This document shows, piece after piece, positions 12,260 to 21,689 of a DNA stretch of 64,000 nucleotides. A program made the translations under genes and the position numbers. Origin of the DNA: Candidatus Thiodiazotropha sp. (GTDB lineage: Bacteria > Pseudomonadota > Gammaproteobacteria > Chromatiales > Chromatiaceae); the NCBI GenBank assembly GCA_023838465.1, contig JAIVEQ010000004.1:35279-99278 (forward strand). The letters run 5' to 3'. The notes under the pieces are model-generated. The model was not told the origin of the DNA, searched no databases, and saw nothing but the letters and a program-made list of their open reading frames with translations. The number at the start of each line of letters is the position of its first letter. Position 1 is the stretch's first letter.

Positions 12260-13945
12260 ATGCCTAAAACAACCTCCACTAATGCAATGCAGTATTCAAA
12301 GCTTTCTTTGCTGATAATGAATCTACTCTTCGCCTGTCTTTTCACCGCTTGTCAGACGCTTCCCAGCGGGGAGGAGCCATCTGCACTGCAGAGTGTACCC
12401 CTCTCTCCGCTTGTTGCCGAAGTCGTACAGACACAACCGAGCGCTGACACTGCACAGATCACAACAGAGAAAATGCTCCAGGTCGCCGACCAACTTCAGG
12501 TTGTCATCGCTACCCTGCCTGACCCGGAACAACCTGTGGATCTCTGGAGTCGGATGTTGAATGGTTATAAGCTTGCTGTTCCCCATGATCCACGAATGGG
12601 ACGTGAGCTGAAATGGTATAGCCGCAACCCGGACTATATCGAACGTATCCAGGAGCGCGCAGAACCCTACCTCCATTTCATTCTGCAAGAGATAGAGAAA
12701 CGTGATATCCCCGCTGAAATTGCACTATTGCCGGCTGTGGAGAGTGCCTTCCAACCTTTTGCCTACTCGCCAGGTCGTGCTGCCGGTATGTGGCAGTTCA
12801 TTCCCTCTACCGGGAAACAGTTCGGACTTAAACAAAACTGGTGGTATGACGCTCGACGGGACATAGTGGCATCAACCCACGCTGCACTGGACTACCTGCA
12901 GGCTTTGAATAAACAATTCAATGGCGATTGGGAACTAGCGCTGGCTGCCTATAACTCTGGCGCGGGCACCGTACGCAGTGCTATTCGTCGCAATCAGAAA
13001 CGTGGCAAGCCCACTGACTTCTGGTCACTCAAGCTACCTAACGAAACCAGTGCCTATGTACCTCGTTTATTGGCCCTGGCTGAGGTTTTCAAAAATGCTC
13101 AAACTCATGGAATCACCCTGCAGCATTTCCCTGATGAACCCTATTTCACCACTGTTGATATCAACTCTCAGCTCGATCTTGCCCTGGCCGCTGAGATGGC
13201 CGAGCTACCGATTCAGGATCTTTACCTTCTGAATGCCGGATTCAATCGCTGGGCAACAGACCCGGATGGCCCACACCAACTGACTCTTCCCCTTGATAAG
13301 GTGGAGTCATTTCTCGAAAAACTTGAAGCCTTGCCCAATGAAAAGCGCCTGACCTGGAAACGCTACAAGATCAAAAATGGTGATTCACTGAGTGTGATTG
13401 CCAGAAAACATGACACCACCAGCAAACTACTCAGGCAGGTCAATAAACTCAAAGGAAACAGAATCCGTGCTGGAAAACACCTATTGATCCCTGTCTCGAG
13501 CAAAAGTCTCGATCAATATGCCTACAGCGCCAAGCAGCGCAAATCCGCAATCCAGAACAAACCCCGTAGCGGCCAAAAACAACACTACAGGGTCAAGTCG
13601 GGGGATAGCCTGTGGAAGATTGCCAAAGCACATCATGTTAACCATAGAAAACTCGCTGCCTGGAACGGCATGGCACCGGGAGATCCGTTAAAGCCTGGTC
13701 AGAAACTGGTCATCTGGGTTAAAAAAGCATCCTCATCCGAACTGTCACTGCTTGATCTGCAACCCACAGGCACACAGAGCAAACTGCACTACAAAGTGAA
13801 GCGAGGCGACTCTTTAGCCCGCATCGCACAACGCTTTAAGGTTTCGATTTCAGACCTTAAGCGCTGGAACACACTGAACAGTAAATATCTACAGCCTGGT
13901 CAACGGCTTAAACTCTATGTTGATGTGACTGAACAGACCCTCTAA
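12260..13945 (+). CDS. mltD: Membrane-bound lytic murein transglycosylase D
   Basis: MltD cleaves peptidoglycan glycan strands with formation of 1,6-anhydro ends. The N-terminus has a lipoprotein signal ending CLFTAC-Q, so the mature protein is probably an outer-membrane lipoprotein. An SLT domain (residues about 145-260) carries the catalytic Glu in LLPAVESAF, with GRAAGMWQFIPSTGKQFGL and LALAAYNSGAGTV. Three LysM domains follow at about 367, 441 and 509 (RYKIKNGDSLSVIA, HYRVKSGDSLWKIA, HYKVKRGDSLARIA), each binding peptidoglycan. The start is uncertain: ATG 12260 is the longest, but ATG 12287 (MQYSKLSLL) gives a more compact signal peptide. In enterobacteria gloB separates mltD from yafS; here it is absent. 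Confidence 0.94.
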   Translation: MPKTTSTNAMQYSKLSLLIMNLLFACLFTACQTLPSGEEPSALQSVPLSPLVAEVVQTQPSADTAQITTEKMLQVADQLQVVIATLPDPEQPVDLWSRMLNGYKLAVPHDPRMGRELKWYSRNPDYIERIQERAEPYLHFILQEIEKRDIPAEIALLPAVESAFQPFAYSPGRAAGMWQFIPSTGKQFGLKQNWWYDARRDIVASTHAALDYLQALNKQFNGDWELALAAYNSGAGTVRSAIRRNQKRGKPTDFWSLKLPNETSAYVPRLLALAEVFKNAQTHGITLQHFPDEPYFTTVDINSQLDLALAAEMAELPIQDLYLLNAGFNRWATDPDGPHQLTLPLDKVESFLEKLEALPNEKRLTWKRYKIKNGDSLSVIARKHDTTSKLLRQVNKLKGNRIRAGKHLLIPVSSKSLDQYAYSAKQRKSAIQNKPRSGQKQHYRVKSGDSLWKIAKAHHVNHRKLAAWNGMAPGDPLKPGQKLVIWVKKASSSELSLLDLQPTGTQSKLHYKVKRGDSLARIAQRFKVSISDLKRWNTLNSKYLQPGQRLKLYVDVTEQTL

Positions 13946-14085
13946 ATACTTAGGGCCTGATATAAGGCTCTAGTTTGAAGGGTAACGTTTGACTTACATC
14001 AATAAAAAGCCGTAATTTTTTGACAGTTAGTGATCTCTGATCAAGTATCGGCATGCCGACAAGTAGTACCTATGAGGTATCTCTG

Positions 14086-14274
14086 ATGAGTGATGAATGC
14101 AGTTTGAGAGATGGGGCGGAGCTGAATCTACCGGATGTTGAGAAGATTGCTATGGGTCTGAAATCCCTGGCAGCCTACTCCATGCTCGCTTATGAGCATG
14201 ATGATGATCCCCAGGACCTGGATGAAATCGTACAGGAAGGGCTTGACGCAATTGACCGTCTGTTCAATTGCTGA
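14086..14274 (+). CDS. Small acidic hypothetical protein
   Basis: A 62-residue protein (MSDECSLRDGAELNLPDVEK...) with a strongly acidic middle (YEHDDDPQDLDEIVQEGLDAIDRLF) and a predicted helical pattern. I do not recognise the family. The start at 14086 has GAGG eight bases upstream; an in-frame ATG at 14053 lacks a ribosome binding site. No signal peptide or membrane segment is visible. It faces the katA-side genes convergently. The good ribosome binding site and acidic, non-repetitive composition support it being real. Confidence 0.5.
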   Translation: MSDECSLRDGAELNLPDVEKIAMGLKSLAAYSMLAYEHDDDPQDLDEIVQEGLDAIDRLFNC

Positions 14275-14350
14275 AAAGGCCCATTTTCCTAGCCACCCTT
14301 AGTGCGCCAGTTACTGAATATTGCGGCACTCAACTTGGCTGGAAAAAATC

Positions 14351-14500
14351 TCAGAACATAATCCATGCCGCAACCGCGAGCCATAGCAATCCCTTTGCGA
14401 AAAAAAACGCGAAGCTGATTAGCGTCGCCTGTCGCAGCCAATTAGGTAAGTTTGCGCCCAGCTTATGATCTGACATGGCCAGTTGTGTTGGATGTTTCAT
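14351..14500 (-). CDS. Small single-span membrane protein downstream of katA
   Basis: A 49-residue ORF begins at ATG 14500 with GGGAGAAGATAG just upstream. The product starts MKHPTQLAMSDHKLGANLPN and has a hydrophobic segment near residues 27-48 (LISFAFFFAKGLLWLAVAAW) that should span the membrane once. It lies 58 bp after the katA stop on the same strand, so cotranscription with catalase is likely. The function is unknown; the strong ribosome binding site and membrane segment make a real gene more likely than not. Confidence 0.6.
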   Translation of the reverse strand: MKHPTQLAMSDHKLGANLPNWLRQATLISFAFFFAKGLLWLAVAAWIMF

Positions 14501-14558
14501 CTATCTTCTCCCAATCACGATTGGCGGAGCACATGACATGCGCCCCGCCAAATCACTA

Positions 14559-16025
14559 TCAAGCCGCTGATTTCACCTCATCCATACGAACTCCAAGTCC
14601 TTGAGCCACCCTTTCACCATAGCCAGAATCCGCCTTGTGGAAGTGGCCGATCTGTCGTACTTGGATCGCATGTGGCACATCCTTCATGGCCCCGACAAGG
14701 TTATCAATCAGACGTTGCTGGGCGTCTTCATCCATTAGACGAAACAGATCTCCAGCCTGACTATAGTAGTCCTCATTGTCCACCCAGTGATCATAACGAT
14801 CGGCATCGCCATCAATCTGCAGAGGTGGCTCCTCATAGCGCGCATCATCTACAGGGCCGGAGAAACTGTTGGGCTGATAAACCACCTGGTCGCCACCATT
14901 GCCATCGAAACGGGTTTGCCCATCCTTGTGGTAGCTATGTACAGGACAACGCGGCTTGTTGATATCCAGTGCCGCGTAGTTAATCCCAATGCGGTAGCGA
15001 TGTGCATCCGGGTAGGACAGCAGACGCGCCTGCAGCATCTTGTCAGGTGATGCTCCAAATCCCGGTGGCAGATTGCCGGGCTCAAATGCTGCTTGTTCTA
15101 CTTCTGCAAAATTATTTTGCGGATTTCTGTTCATCTCCAGCACGCCGACATCTATTAATGGGTAGTCTGTTTGTGACCATACCTTGGTCAAATCAAACGG
15201 ATTGACAGCATAGGTCTCAGCATCCTTCTCAGGCATGATCTGGACTTTAACTGTCCACTTCGGGTATTCACCTCGCTCAATGGCTTGATGAAGTTCTTGG
15301 CGATGAAAATCCGGGTTTTCACCAGCCACCTTTTCCGCTTCCTCAGCAGACAGACACTGGATACCCTGTTGTGACTTAAAGTGCCACTTGACCCAATAGC
15401 GTCCACCTTTTTCATTCCACACACTGAAGGTGTGACTACCGAATCCATCCATATGGCGCAGTGTTGCAGGGATACCGCGATCACCAAACAGCCAGGTCAC
15501 CTGATGTAATGATTCCGGACTGAGTGACCAAAAATCCCACTGCATGGTGGCATCCCGAAGGCCTGTAACAGGATGGCGTTTCTGTGAGTGGATGAAGTCG
15601 GAAAACTTCAGTGGGTCACGGATAAAAAACACCGGCGTATTGTTCCCCACCAGATCCCAGTTACCCTCTTCGGTATAAAATTTTGTCGCAAATCCACGTG
15701 GATCACGCACTGTATCGGCCGACCCCAGCTCACCAGCCACTGTGGAGAAGCGAGTGAAGGTTTCACACTGGTTACCCACCTGGGAAAACAATTTGGCACA
15801 AGTGTAGTTTGATATATCACCGGTAACGGTGAAGGTCCCATAGGCACCTGCACCCTTGGCGTGCACAACCCGCTCAGGCACCCGTTCCCGATTGAAGTGG
15901 GCCATCTTCTCCATCAGGTAGACGTCCTGCATCAACACAGGACCGCGTACACCCGCGGTCATACTATTTTGATTGTCTGCTACCGGGCACCCGGCAGCTG
16001 TAGTGATTACTCTTTTATTGCTCAT
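14559..16025 (-). CDS. katA: Monofunctional heme catalase
   Basis: Catalase disproportionates hydrogen peroxide to water and oxygen. The 488-residue protein has the distal-heme His in [17 protein letters not shown], the Asn region [16 protein letters not shown], the [16 protein letters not shown] block and the proximal Tyr motif [14 protein letters not shown]. Length and motifs fit the small-subunit clade 3 catalases. The start at ATG 16025 (MSNKRVITT) has GGAGACAAGC upstream; the longer frame to 16088 is not supported. A peroxide defence gene fits an organism that meets oxygen while oxidising sulfur. The 294 bp upstream (16026-16319) is AT-rich and probably holds divergent promoters; I could not assign an OxyR site with confidence. 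Confidence 0.96.
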   Translation of the reverse strand: MSNKRVITTAAGCPVADNQNSMTAGVRGPVLMQDVYLMEKMAHFNRERVPERVVHAKGAGAYGTFTVTGDISNYTCAKLFSQVGNQCETFTRFSTVAGELGSADTVRDPRGFATKFYTEEGNWDLVGNNTPVFFIRDPLKFSDFIHSQKRHPVTGLRDATMQWDFWSLSPESLHQVTWLFGDRGIPATLRHMDGFGSHTFSVWNEKGGRYWVKWHFKSQQGIQCLSAEEAEKVAGENPDFHRQELHQAIERGEYPKWTVKVQIMPEKDAETYAVNPFDLTKVWSQTDYPLIDVGVLEMNRNPQNNFAEVEQAAFEPGNLPPGFGASPDKMLQARLLSYPDAHRYRIGINYAALDINKPRCPVHSYHKDGQTRFDGNGGDQVVYQPNSFSGPVDDARYEEPPLQIDGDADRYDHWVDNEDYYSQAGDLFRLMDEDAQQRLIDNLVGAMKDVPHAIQVRQIGHFHKADSGYGERVAQGLGVRMDEVKSAA

Positions 16026-16319
16026 CGCTTGTCTCCTCAATCTTGTTGCGAGTGATGTTTCAATCAATGCCCGCGTACTACAGGCCACAACTTCAATTTA
16101 GAGACAAAAGAGTGATATGTATATTCGATTGTTACTATTCTTTTATTAGTTTTTGTCTATCGATAACATATGACCATGACATCTCAACACCACACGCCAT
16201 TTGTAGCTTGCCGATTGCTCTATCTGTCATGTGAAAAAATGGGCGGTACGAGCATCTTGACACGAGCACAACAACAGACAAGCATGGTTGTGACAAACGG
16301 CAATATTTGAGGATCCATC

Positions 16320-19300
16320 ATGGAACGGCAGAATCTCGCAACAGGGAATAAGGGCTTTTTCACCTTATGGATCAAAATCAGAAACTGTTTGTTCTCTCTA
16401 ACCATACTGTTTTCTTGCCAATCCATGCTCATTGCCGCCCCACTCGATCCAGCAGATGTGCCGCTGCCACTGAAGGATTGGATAGCCTGGACTATCTGGG
16501 AGCATGACGATATCGACTGTCCCTTCCTCACTCAAGGGGAGGCAAAACAGTGTGTCTGGAGTAGTGATCTGTCCATCCACCTCACTGATACAACAGGCGA
16601 GTACAGTTATGGAGTCACAACCTTCAGGGAGGAGACAGTCATACTGCCCGGCAATGAAAGTTATTGGCCCACCCATGTCTTGGTGGACGGAAATCCGGCT
16701 ATCGTCACCACATTCCCGGACAAGTCATCGGTTCAACAAAGCTCAAAATCAGAAGCGAAACCTAACATGCCAGGGATTCTGCTCACCCCTGGTATGCATA
16801 CCATCAAAGGACGTTTCAGCTGGGATCAATTACCCGACACCCTGGCAATCCCAGCACAAGCTGGTCTTGTCAAACTGACCCTGAACGGCCAATCCATTCA
16901 GCATCCAGTGATAAAGCGGGGTTCCCTGTGGCTGAAAGAGCAGGGTGATATTAGTCAGCAACGGCAACCGGAAGAGCGACTCTCACTACGTGTATTTCGA
17001 TTAATCAACGACGATCAACCATTCAAAACAGAAGCACACATCGATTTACAAGTCTCTGGCAGGCAACGGGAGATTGTACTTGGTAAACCTCTGTTAGAGG
17101 GTTTTATACCGACCAAGATTACCAGCGTTTTACCGGCCCGACTCGATGCCAATGGCGAACTGCGTGTCCAGGTCAGGCCGGGCAGCTGGCAACTAACGGT
17201 GTCCAGTCGACATCCAAAACCCGTCAATCAACTCATATTGAATAAGCAGGAAGCGCCCTGGCCAGACCAAGAGATCTGGTCTTTTCAGGCACAACACCAT
17301 CTGAGGATGGTTGAAATAGCAGGTCCGAAGCAGATTGACCCGCGCCAGGTCAAGCTGCCTGAAAGATGGAACAAACTCCCCGCCTACGCAATGGGAGCGC
17401 TGGAAAACTTTACTATTAATGAAATTCGCCGGGGCAATACAGAACCCGAACCGGATCAGCTGCAACTCAAGCGCTCAATCTGGCTCGATTTCGATGGCCA
17501 GGGTTATACCCTGCAGGACCGGATCACCGGCAGCATGACCCATGACTGGCGACTCGATGTCGAATCATCCCTGCAACTTGGTCGAGCCATATTGAATGGT
17601 GTGCCACAGTTCATTACCCACCTGCCCGGTGGTGATTCAACTGGTGTCGAGGTCAGACGGGGTAAGATCTCCCTGGTGGCAGACCTGCGTCTGCAGCGGG
17701 AAGATCAGCTATTGCCTGCGAATGGCTGGAGACGAGATTTTAACCAGCTGTCAGGTGAGTTGAATCTACCGCCCGGCTGGAAATTACTGGCGGCCACAGG
17801 TGTAGACAATGTCCCTCAGTCATGGCTACAAAAGTGGACCCTCTATGATCTATTTCTTCTCCTCATCGCTACCATCGTCATTGCACGCTTGTGGTATTGG
17901 CAGTGGGGAATCGTTGCATTACTTACACTGCTCATTACCTGGCATGAACCCATGGCGCCTCAGATGATCTGGCTCTATCTGCTGGCGGTGATCGCCATTT
18001 CAAGGGTGGTACCTGCTGGAAAGGCTGAAAAATGGATTCGCGGATTGCGGATAGCCGGTTATCTTGCACTGATTGTCATCATCGCACCGTTTATCATCCA
18101 CCAGGCACGTACCGGGTTGCACCCGCAGCTGGAGAGACACACTATTTCGCCGCAATCCTTCGTCGCAAGCCAGCCGTTAAGTCAACAACCGCAAGCCCCC
18201 GCAGTATTGGACGAAGTTGAACAGAAGAGAAAAACCATCTCACCGGAGGCGGATGCCTCCTATGAACTCTATTCGAAACTTCCTGGATCCAAGATCGCTC
18301 GACTCGGACAATCTCGTCGCACCCTTGAGCAGGTGGATCCTAGTGTCGTCGTGCAGACAGGCCCGGGGTTACCTGCCTGGACTTGGACTAAGATCAGCCT
18401 GCACTGGAATGGTCCTGTTTCAGACGATCAGACCATCGGGCTGTATATGCTCTCGCCGATACAGACATCACTGCTGAAATTCACCTCTATCGGACTGATT
18501 CTGCTGTTGGGATGGCGTCTACTGGATCGAGAAAAAGGCACCCGTCTTCGACTGCCCGCCATGGGTAACCTCATGGTGGTTATCATGCTATTGCCTTTAT
18601 TATCCTCGGTATCAGACAGTGCCTATGCTGAACTCCCTGATCCTGAGATACTTGCCGAACTTGAACGGCGGCTCACCCAGCCTCCGGAATGCCTGCCAGA
18701 TTGCGCCTCGATTCATGAAATGGCACTGACTGTCGATGAGAGCTCCTACAAGGCGCTATTGACCGTGCACGCCTTGGAATCGGTGGCTATACCACTGCCT
18801 GTCGATACCGGACATGTAACGCCGCTGAGTGTCACCTTGAGCAATCAAGCAATACCCCATTTATTCCGAAAAAATAACCAACTCTGGATAGTTGCGCAAA
18901 AGGGGACGTTTCGTATTCAAATGGAGGTACGTCTTCCCCGGCTGAATGAGGTACAGATTCCGTTGCCGATGAAACCCCATCGTGTCTTCATTAAAGCAGC
19001 TGGTTGGTCTGTTGAAGGTATTGGTCATAACGGTGTCCCGCAGGATCAGATTGCCTTGACCCGGATCCGTTCGGAATCCATAGCACCTGATAGCAAACAG
19101 CCTGTCATTGCCGGGACAGCACTACCAGCGTTTTTTAAGGTTGAGCGCACCCTCCAGCTGGGATTGGATTGGACAATCTCAACAGTCGTCCATCGAGTCA
19201 CGCCGGTCGGGATACCGGTCACCTTACATCTACCACTATTGGTGGGCGAATCGGTGGTGAGTGATGCTGTCAGAGTAAAAAACAACCATGCAGTCGTCTC

Positions 19301-20531
19301 CCTATCAGCCAGCCAACGACAAGTGGCATGGCGTTCCAAATTGGACATAGGTGATCGGATTGAGCTCGAAGCCAGTGATACCGATCAATGGATAGAGCAT
19401 TGGCGCATCGATATCGGACCTATGTGGCATTTGCGTCATAGCGGCATTCCACCGGTACATCATCAGGATGCGAAACGGAACTGGTTACCGACCTGGCAGC
19501 CTTGGCCGGGTGAACAAGTGATCCTTGAGATTCTTCGACCGGAAGGCGTCTCCGGCAATGTAATGACTATCAACCACAGCAGACTCTCCGTACAACCAGG
19601 TAAGCGAGTAACAAACAGTGAATTGTCTTTCAAACTCAGGGCAAGCCAGGGTGGACAACACGACCTAATGCTACCTGAAGGTGCCGAGTTCCAATGGCTG
19701 AAAATTGATGATCGGCAACTACCTGTCAGGCCGGAAAATGGTACCCTGTCACTCCCAGTGGTACCGGGTGAACAGCGCTATACCCTTGCCTGGCGTCAAC
19801 GGGAAGGCATCAAATCCCTATGGGAAACACCTGGGTTGTCACTCGGTGTAGCGAGTGTCAATGCGAACCTCATTGTCAACCTGGCACAGAGTCGGTGGGT
19901 ACTCTGGACCGAGGGTCCCCGGATGGGCCCTGCAGTGCTCTTCTGGAGCCTGCTAGTGGTGGTTTTAATCGCTGCCATACTATTGGGCAGAATAACTGCC
20001 AGCTTCCTGCCACTTTCAACCGGATCATGGTTCCTGCTGGGGATTGGTCTTACCCAGGTCTCCATCTTCTCGAGCCTGGCGGTGATTGCCTGGTTCTTCC
20101 TACTCCATTATCGAAGCAAGATAGATCCCTCTCACAAGGCGGATCGATTTAATATCACTCAAATCGGTGTCGTGCTACTGACCATTGTCTTTATCGGCAT
20201 TCTGTTTTGGTCGGTGCAACAGGGCTTACTTGGCCTGCCCTCCATGCAGATCGAAGGCAATGCCTCATCCGCCTATCAGATGAACTGGTACCAGGACAGG
20301 GTAACTGACCACTTTCCCCAAGCCACAGTGATCTCTGTGCCTTTGCTTGTCTATCGTGGCCTGATGCTGTTGTGGGCCTTGTGGCTGGCCTTCTCATTGC
20401 TATCCTGGTTGAAGTGGGGGTGGGCCGCATTTTCCAAAGATGGTCACTATTGGAAGCCAGTCAATCTAGCTATAAAACAGAAGATGAAGAGATCACGCCA
20501 GGTTGATGGACCCACAAAAAATACAAACTAG
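16320..20531 (+). CDS. Very large multipass membrane protein of unknown function
   Basis: The 1,403-residue product has an N-terminal hydrophobic segment (about residues 21-40), a long beta-rich, probably periplasmic region (about 45-500), a cluster of membrane spans near 510-610, another near 715-740 and 755-780, a second extracytoplasmic beta-rich region (about 785-1190) and a C-terminal group of spans (about 1205-1365). The second half opens with a signal-like stretch then ELERRLTQPPECLPDCAS, and the first region has a comparable Cys-containing opening (HDDIDCPFL), hinting at two related modules. GAGG lies seven bases before the ATG. It stands alone between divergent katA and convergent fbpC. 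I recognise no enzymatic motif or named family. Confidence 0.85.
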   Translation: MERQNLATGNKGFFTLWIKIRNCLFSLTILFSCQSMLIAAPLDPADVPLPLKDWIAWTIWEHDDIDCPFLTQGEAKQCVWSSDLSIHLTDTTGEYSYGVTTFREETVILPGNESYWPTHVLVDGNPAIVTTFPDKSSVQQSSKSEAKPNMPGILLTPGMHTIKGRFSWDQLPDTLAIPAQAGLVKLTLNGQSIQHPVIKRGSLWLKEQGDISQQRQPEERLSLRVFRLINDDQPFKTEAHIDLQVSGRQREIVLGKPLLEGFIPTKITSVLPARLDANGELRVQVRPGSWQLTVSSRHPKPVNQLILNKQEAPWPDQEIWSFQAQHHLRMVEIAGPKQIDPRQVKLPERWNKLPAYAMGALENFTINEIRRGNTEPEPDQLQLKRSIWLDFDGQGYTLQDRITGSMTHDWRLDVESSLQLGRAILNGVPQFITHLPGGDSTGVEVRRGKISLVADLRLQREDQLLPANGWRRDFNQLSGELNLPPGWKLLAATGVDNVPQSWLQKWTLYDLFLLLIATIVIARLWYWQWGIVALLTLLITWHEPMAPQMIWLYLLAVIAISRVVPAGKAEKWIRGLRIAGYLALIVIIAPFIIHQARTGLHPQLERHTISPQSFVASQPLSQQPQAPAVLDEVEQKRKTISPEADASYELYSKLPGSKIARLGQSRRTLEQVDPSVVVQTGPGLPAWTWTKISLHWNGPVSDDQTIGLYMLSPIQTSLLKFTSIGLILLLGWRLLDREKGTRLRLPAMGNLMVVIMLLPLLSSVSDSAYAELPDPEILAELERRLTQPPECLPDCASIHEMALTVDESSYKALLTVHALESVAIPLPVDTGHVTPLSVTLSNQAIPHLFRKNNQLWIVAQKGTFRIQMEVRLPRLNEVQIPLPMKPHRVFIKAAGWSVEGIGHNGVPQDQIALTRIRSESIAPDSKQPVIAGTALPAFFKVERTLQLGLDWTISTVVHRVTPVGIPVTLHLPLLVGESVVSDAVRVKNNHAVVSLSASQRQVAWRSKLDIGDRIELEASDTDQWIEHWRIDIGPMWHLRHSGIPPVHHQDAKRNWLPTWQPWPGEQVILEILRPEGVSGNVMTINHSRLSVQPGKRVTNSELSFKLRASQGGQHDLMLPEGAEFQWLKIDDRQLPVRPENGTLSLPVVPGEQRYTLAWRQREGIKSLWETPGLSLGVASVNANLIVNLAQSRWVLWTEGPRMGPAVLFWSLLVVVLIAAILLGRITASFLPLSTGSWFLLGIGLTQVSIFSSLAVIAWFFLLHYRSKIDPSHKADRFNITQIGVVLLTIVFIGILFWSVQQGLLGLPSMQIEGNASSAYQMNWYQDRVTDHFPQATVISVPLLVYRGLMLLWALWLAFSLLSWLKWGWAAFSKDGHYWKPVNLAIKQKMKRSRQVDGPTKNTN

Positions 20532-20573
20532 ATCTGAAATCTGAACGATTGGTGGATTCGATAGACAATTCCT

Positions 20574-20613
20574 GTTCATAGTCCACACGGATTGATTTTG
20601 TGTGGACATGAAC
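20574..20613. terminator. Long hairpin between convergent genes
   Basis: GTTCAT-A-GTCCACAC (20574-20588) pairs with GTGTGGAC-ATGAAC (20600-20613) as a 14-bp stem with one bulged A. It lies between the stop of the large membrane gene and the stop of fbpC, the expected place for a bidirectional terminator. There is no long T-run on either side, so efficiency is uncertain. Confidence 0.5.
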
Positions 20614-20639
20614 ACAGACCTACTGATGTTCATCTATAT

Positions 20640-21689
20640 TTAATGACTGACTGGAAATGCCACCACATGATCGACATACAGGCGTACACCGATCTTTTCG
20701 CCAATCTCATGATCATGATGACTCTGTACCAGGCAGAGTAGTTCAATACCCTCTTCAAGCGACAAAGTATAGAGATATTCAGCGCCCTGAAAGACCTTAT
20801 CGACGATCTCCAATTTAAAATCGCTCTCATCATCATGGACAACATCGTCAGGACGCAGTAGTAATTCAACACGGTCACCCATATGTGGTTGTTGAATGAA
20901 ATTACCAGCCATAATCCCAAGTGCAGAATCTATACTCCCACCGCCTATAACACGTCCTGGAATCATTGCACCCTGACCGATAAATTCCGCAACAAAGCGA
21001 TCTTTTGGCTGATGATAGATGGTGTAACCAGAATCCCACTGGCGCAATCGCCCTGCTCCCAGCACACCAATCGAATCAGCCAGAGCAAAGGCTTCCAACT
21101 GATCATGGGTAACCAAGATAGCGGTCACACCCTCTCTTTTCAGAATCGCACGAACTTCACGAGCAAGCTGCTCGCGTAACTCCACATCAAGACCAGAAAA
21201 GGGTTCATCAAGCAAAAGAATGTCGGGTCTCGGCGCCATTGCACGGATCAGTGCAACCCGTTGCTGCTGACCACCAGAGAGTTGATGGGGATACTTTTCT
21301 TCTAATCCAGCTAGACCGACCAATTCAAGCAACTCCTTAACCCGTTGCTTTTGCTGCTTGCGATTGAACCCCCGGAGACCAAATGCAACATTGCCCATAA
21401 CCGTTAAATGCGGATAGAGGGCGAAGTCCTGAAAGACCATACCAACCCGTCTTTTTTCAGGCGCCATGGTCTGAGCCGGACGAGAAACGCTACGGCCATG
21501 CAGCAGAATCTCCCCTTCAGCCAAAGGTTCAAAACCAGCGATGGCCCGAAGCAGACTGGTTTTACCGCAGCCACTGGGGCCCAGCAGACAGCTGATGGCG
21601 CCACTCTCCAGGTCAAAACTGACATCATCAACCACTGTTTGGCTGCCATACTTTACACTGGCGTGTTTAACTTCAAGTTGATTTCGCAT
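20640..21689 (-). CDS. fbpC: Iron(III) ABC transporter ATP-binding protein (FbpC-like)
   Basis: This 349-residue ATPase has Walker A GPSGCGKTS, the Q-loop MVFQDFALYPHLTVMGNV, the signature LSGGQQQRVALIRAM, Walker B ILLLDEPFSGLD and the switch His in LVTHDQLEAFALAD. The C-terminal 110 residues form a TOBE-like regulatory domain typical of CUT1/Fbp-type ATPases. It overlaps fbpB by 17 bp and is the last gene of fbpA-fbpB-fbpC. Substrate is inferred from fbpA and the Fur-like site; a polyamine or thiamine importer is less likely. Confidence 0.9.
   Translation of the reverse strand: MRNQLEVKHASVKYGSQTVVDDVSFDLESGAISCLLGPSGCGKTSLLRAIAGFEPLAEGEILLHGRSVSRPAQTMAPEKRRVGMVFQDFALYPHLTVMGNVAFGLRGFNRKQQKQRVKELLELVGLAGLEEKYPHQLSGGQQQRVALIRAMAPRPDILLLDEPFSGLDVELREQLAREVRAILKREGVTAILVTHDQLEAFALADSIGVLGAGRLRQWDSGYTIYHQPKDRFVAEFIGQGAMIPGRVIGGGSIDSALGIMAGNFIQQPHMGDRVELLLRPDDVVHDDESDFKLEIVDKVFQGAEYLYTLSLEEGIELLCLVQSHHDHEIGEKIGVRLYVDHVVAFPVSH

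Noticed and set aside
14268..14468. 66-codon plus-strand frame after the small acidic gene
   Set aside because: It overlaps the better supported membrane peptide on the minus strand and lacks a ribosome binding site.
16026..16319. OxyR site upstream of katA
   Set aside because: Scattered ATAG/CTAT elements are present but spacing does not fit the four-repeat OxyR pattern.
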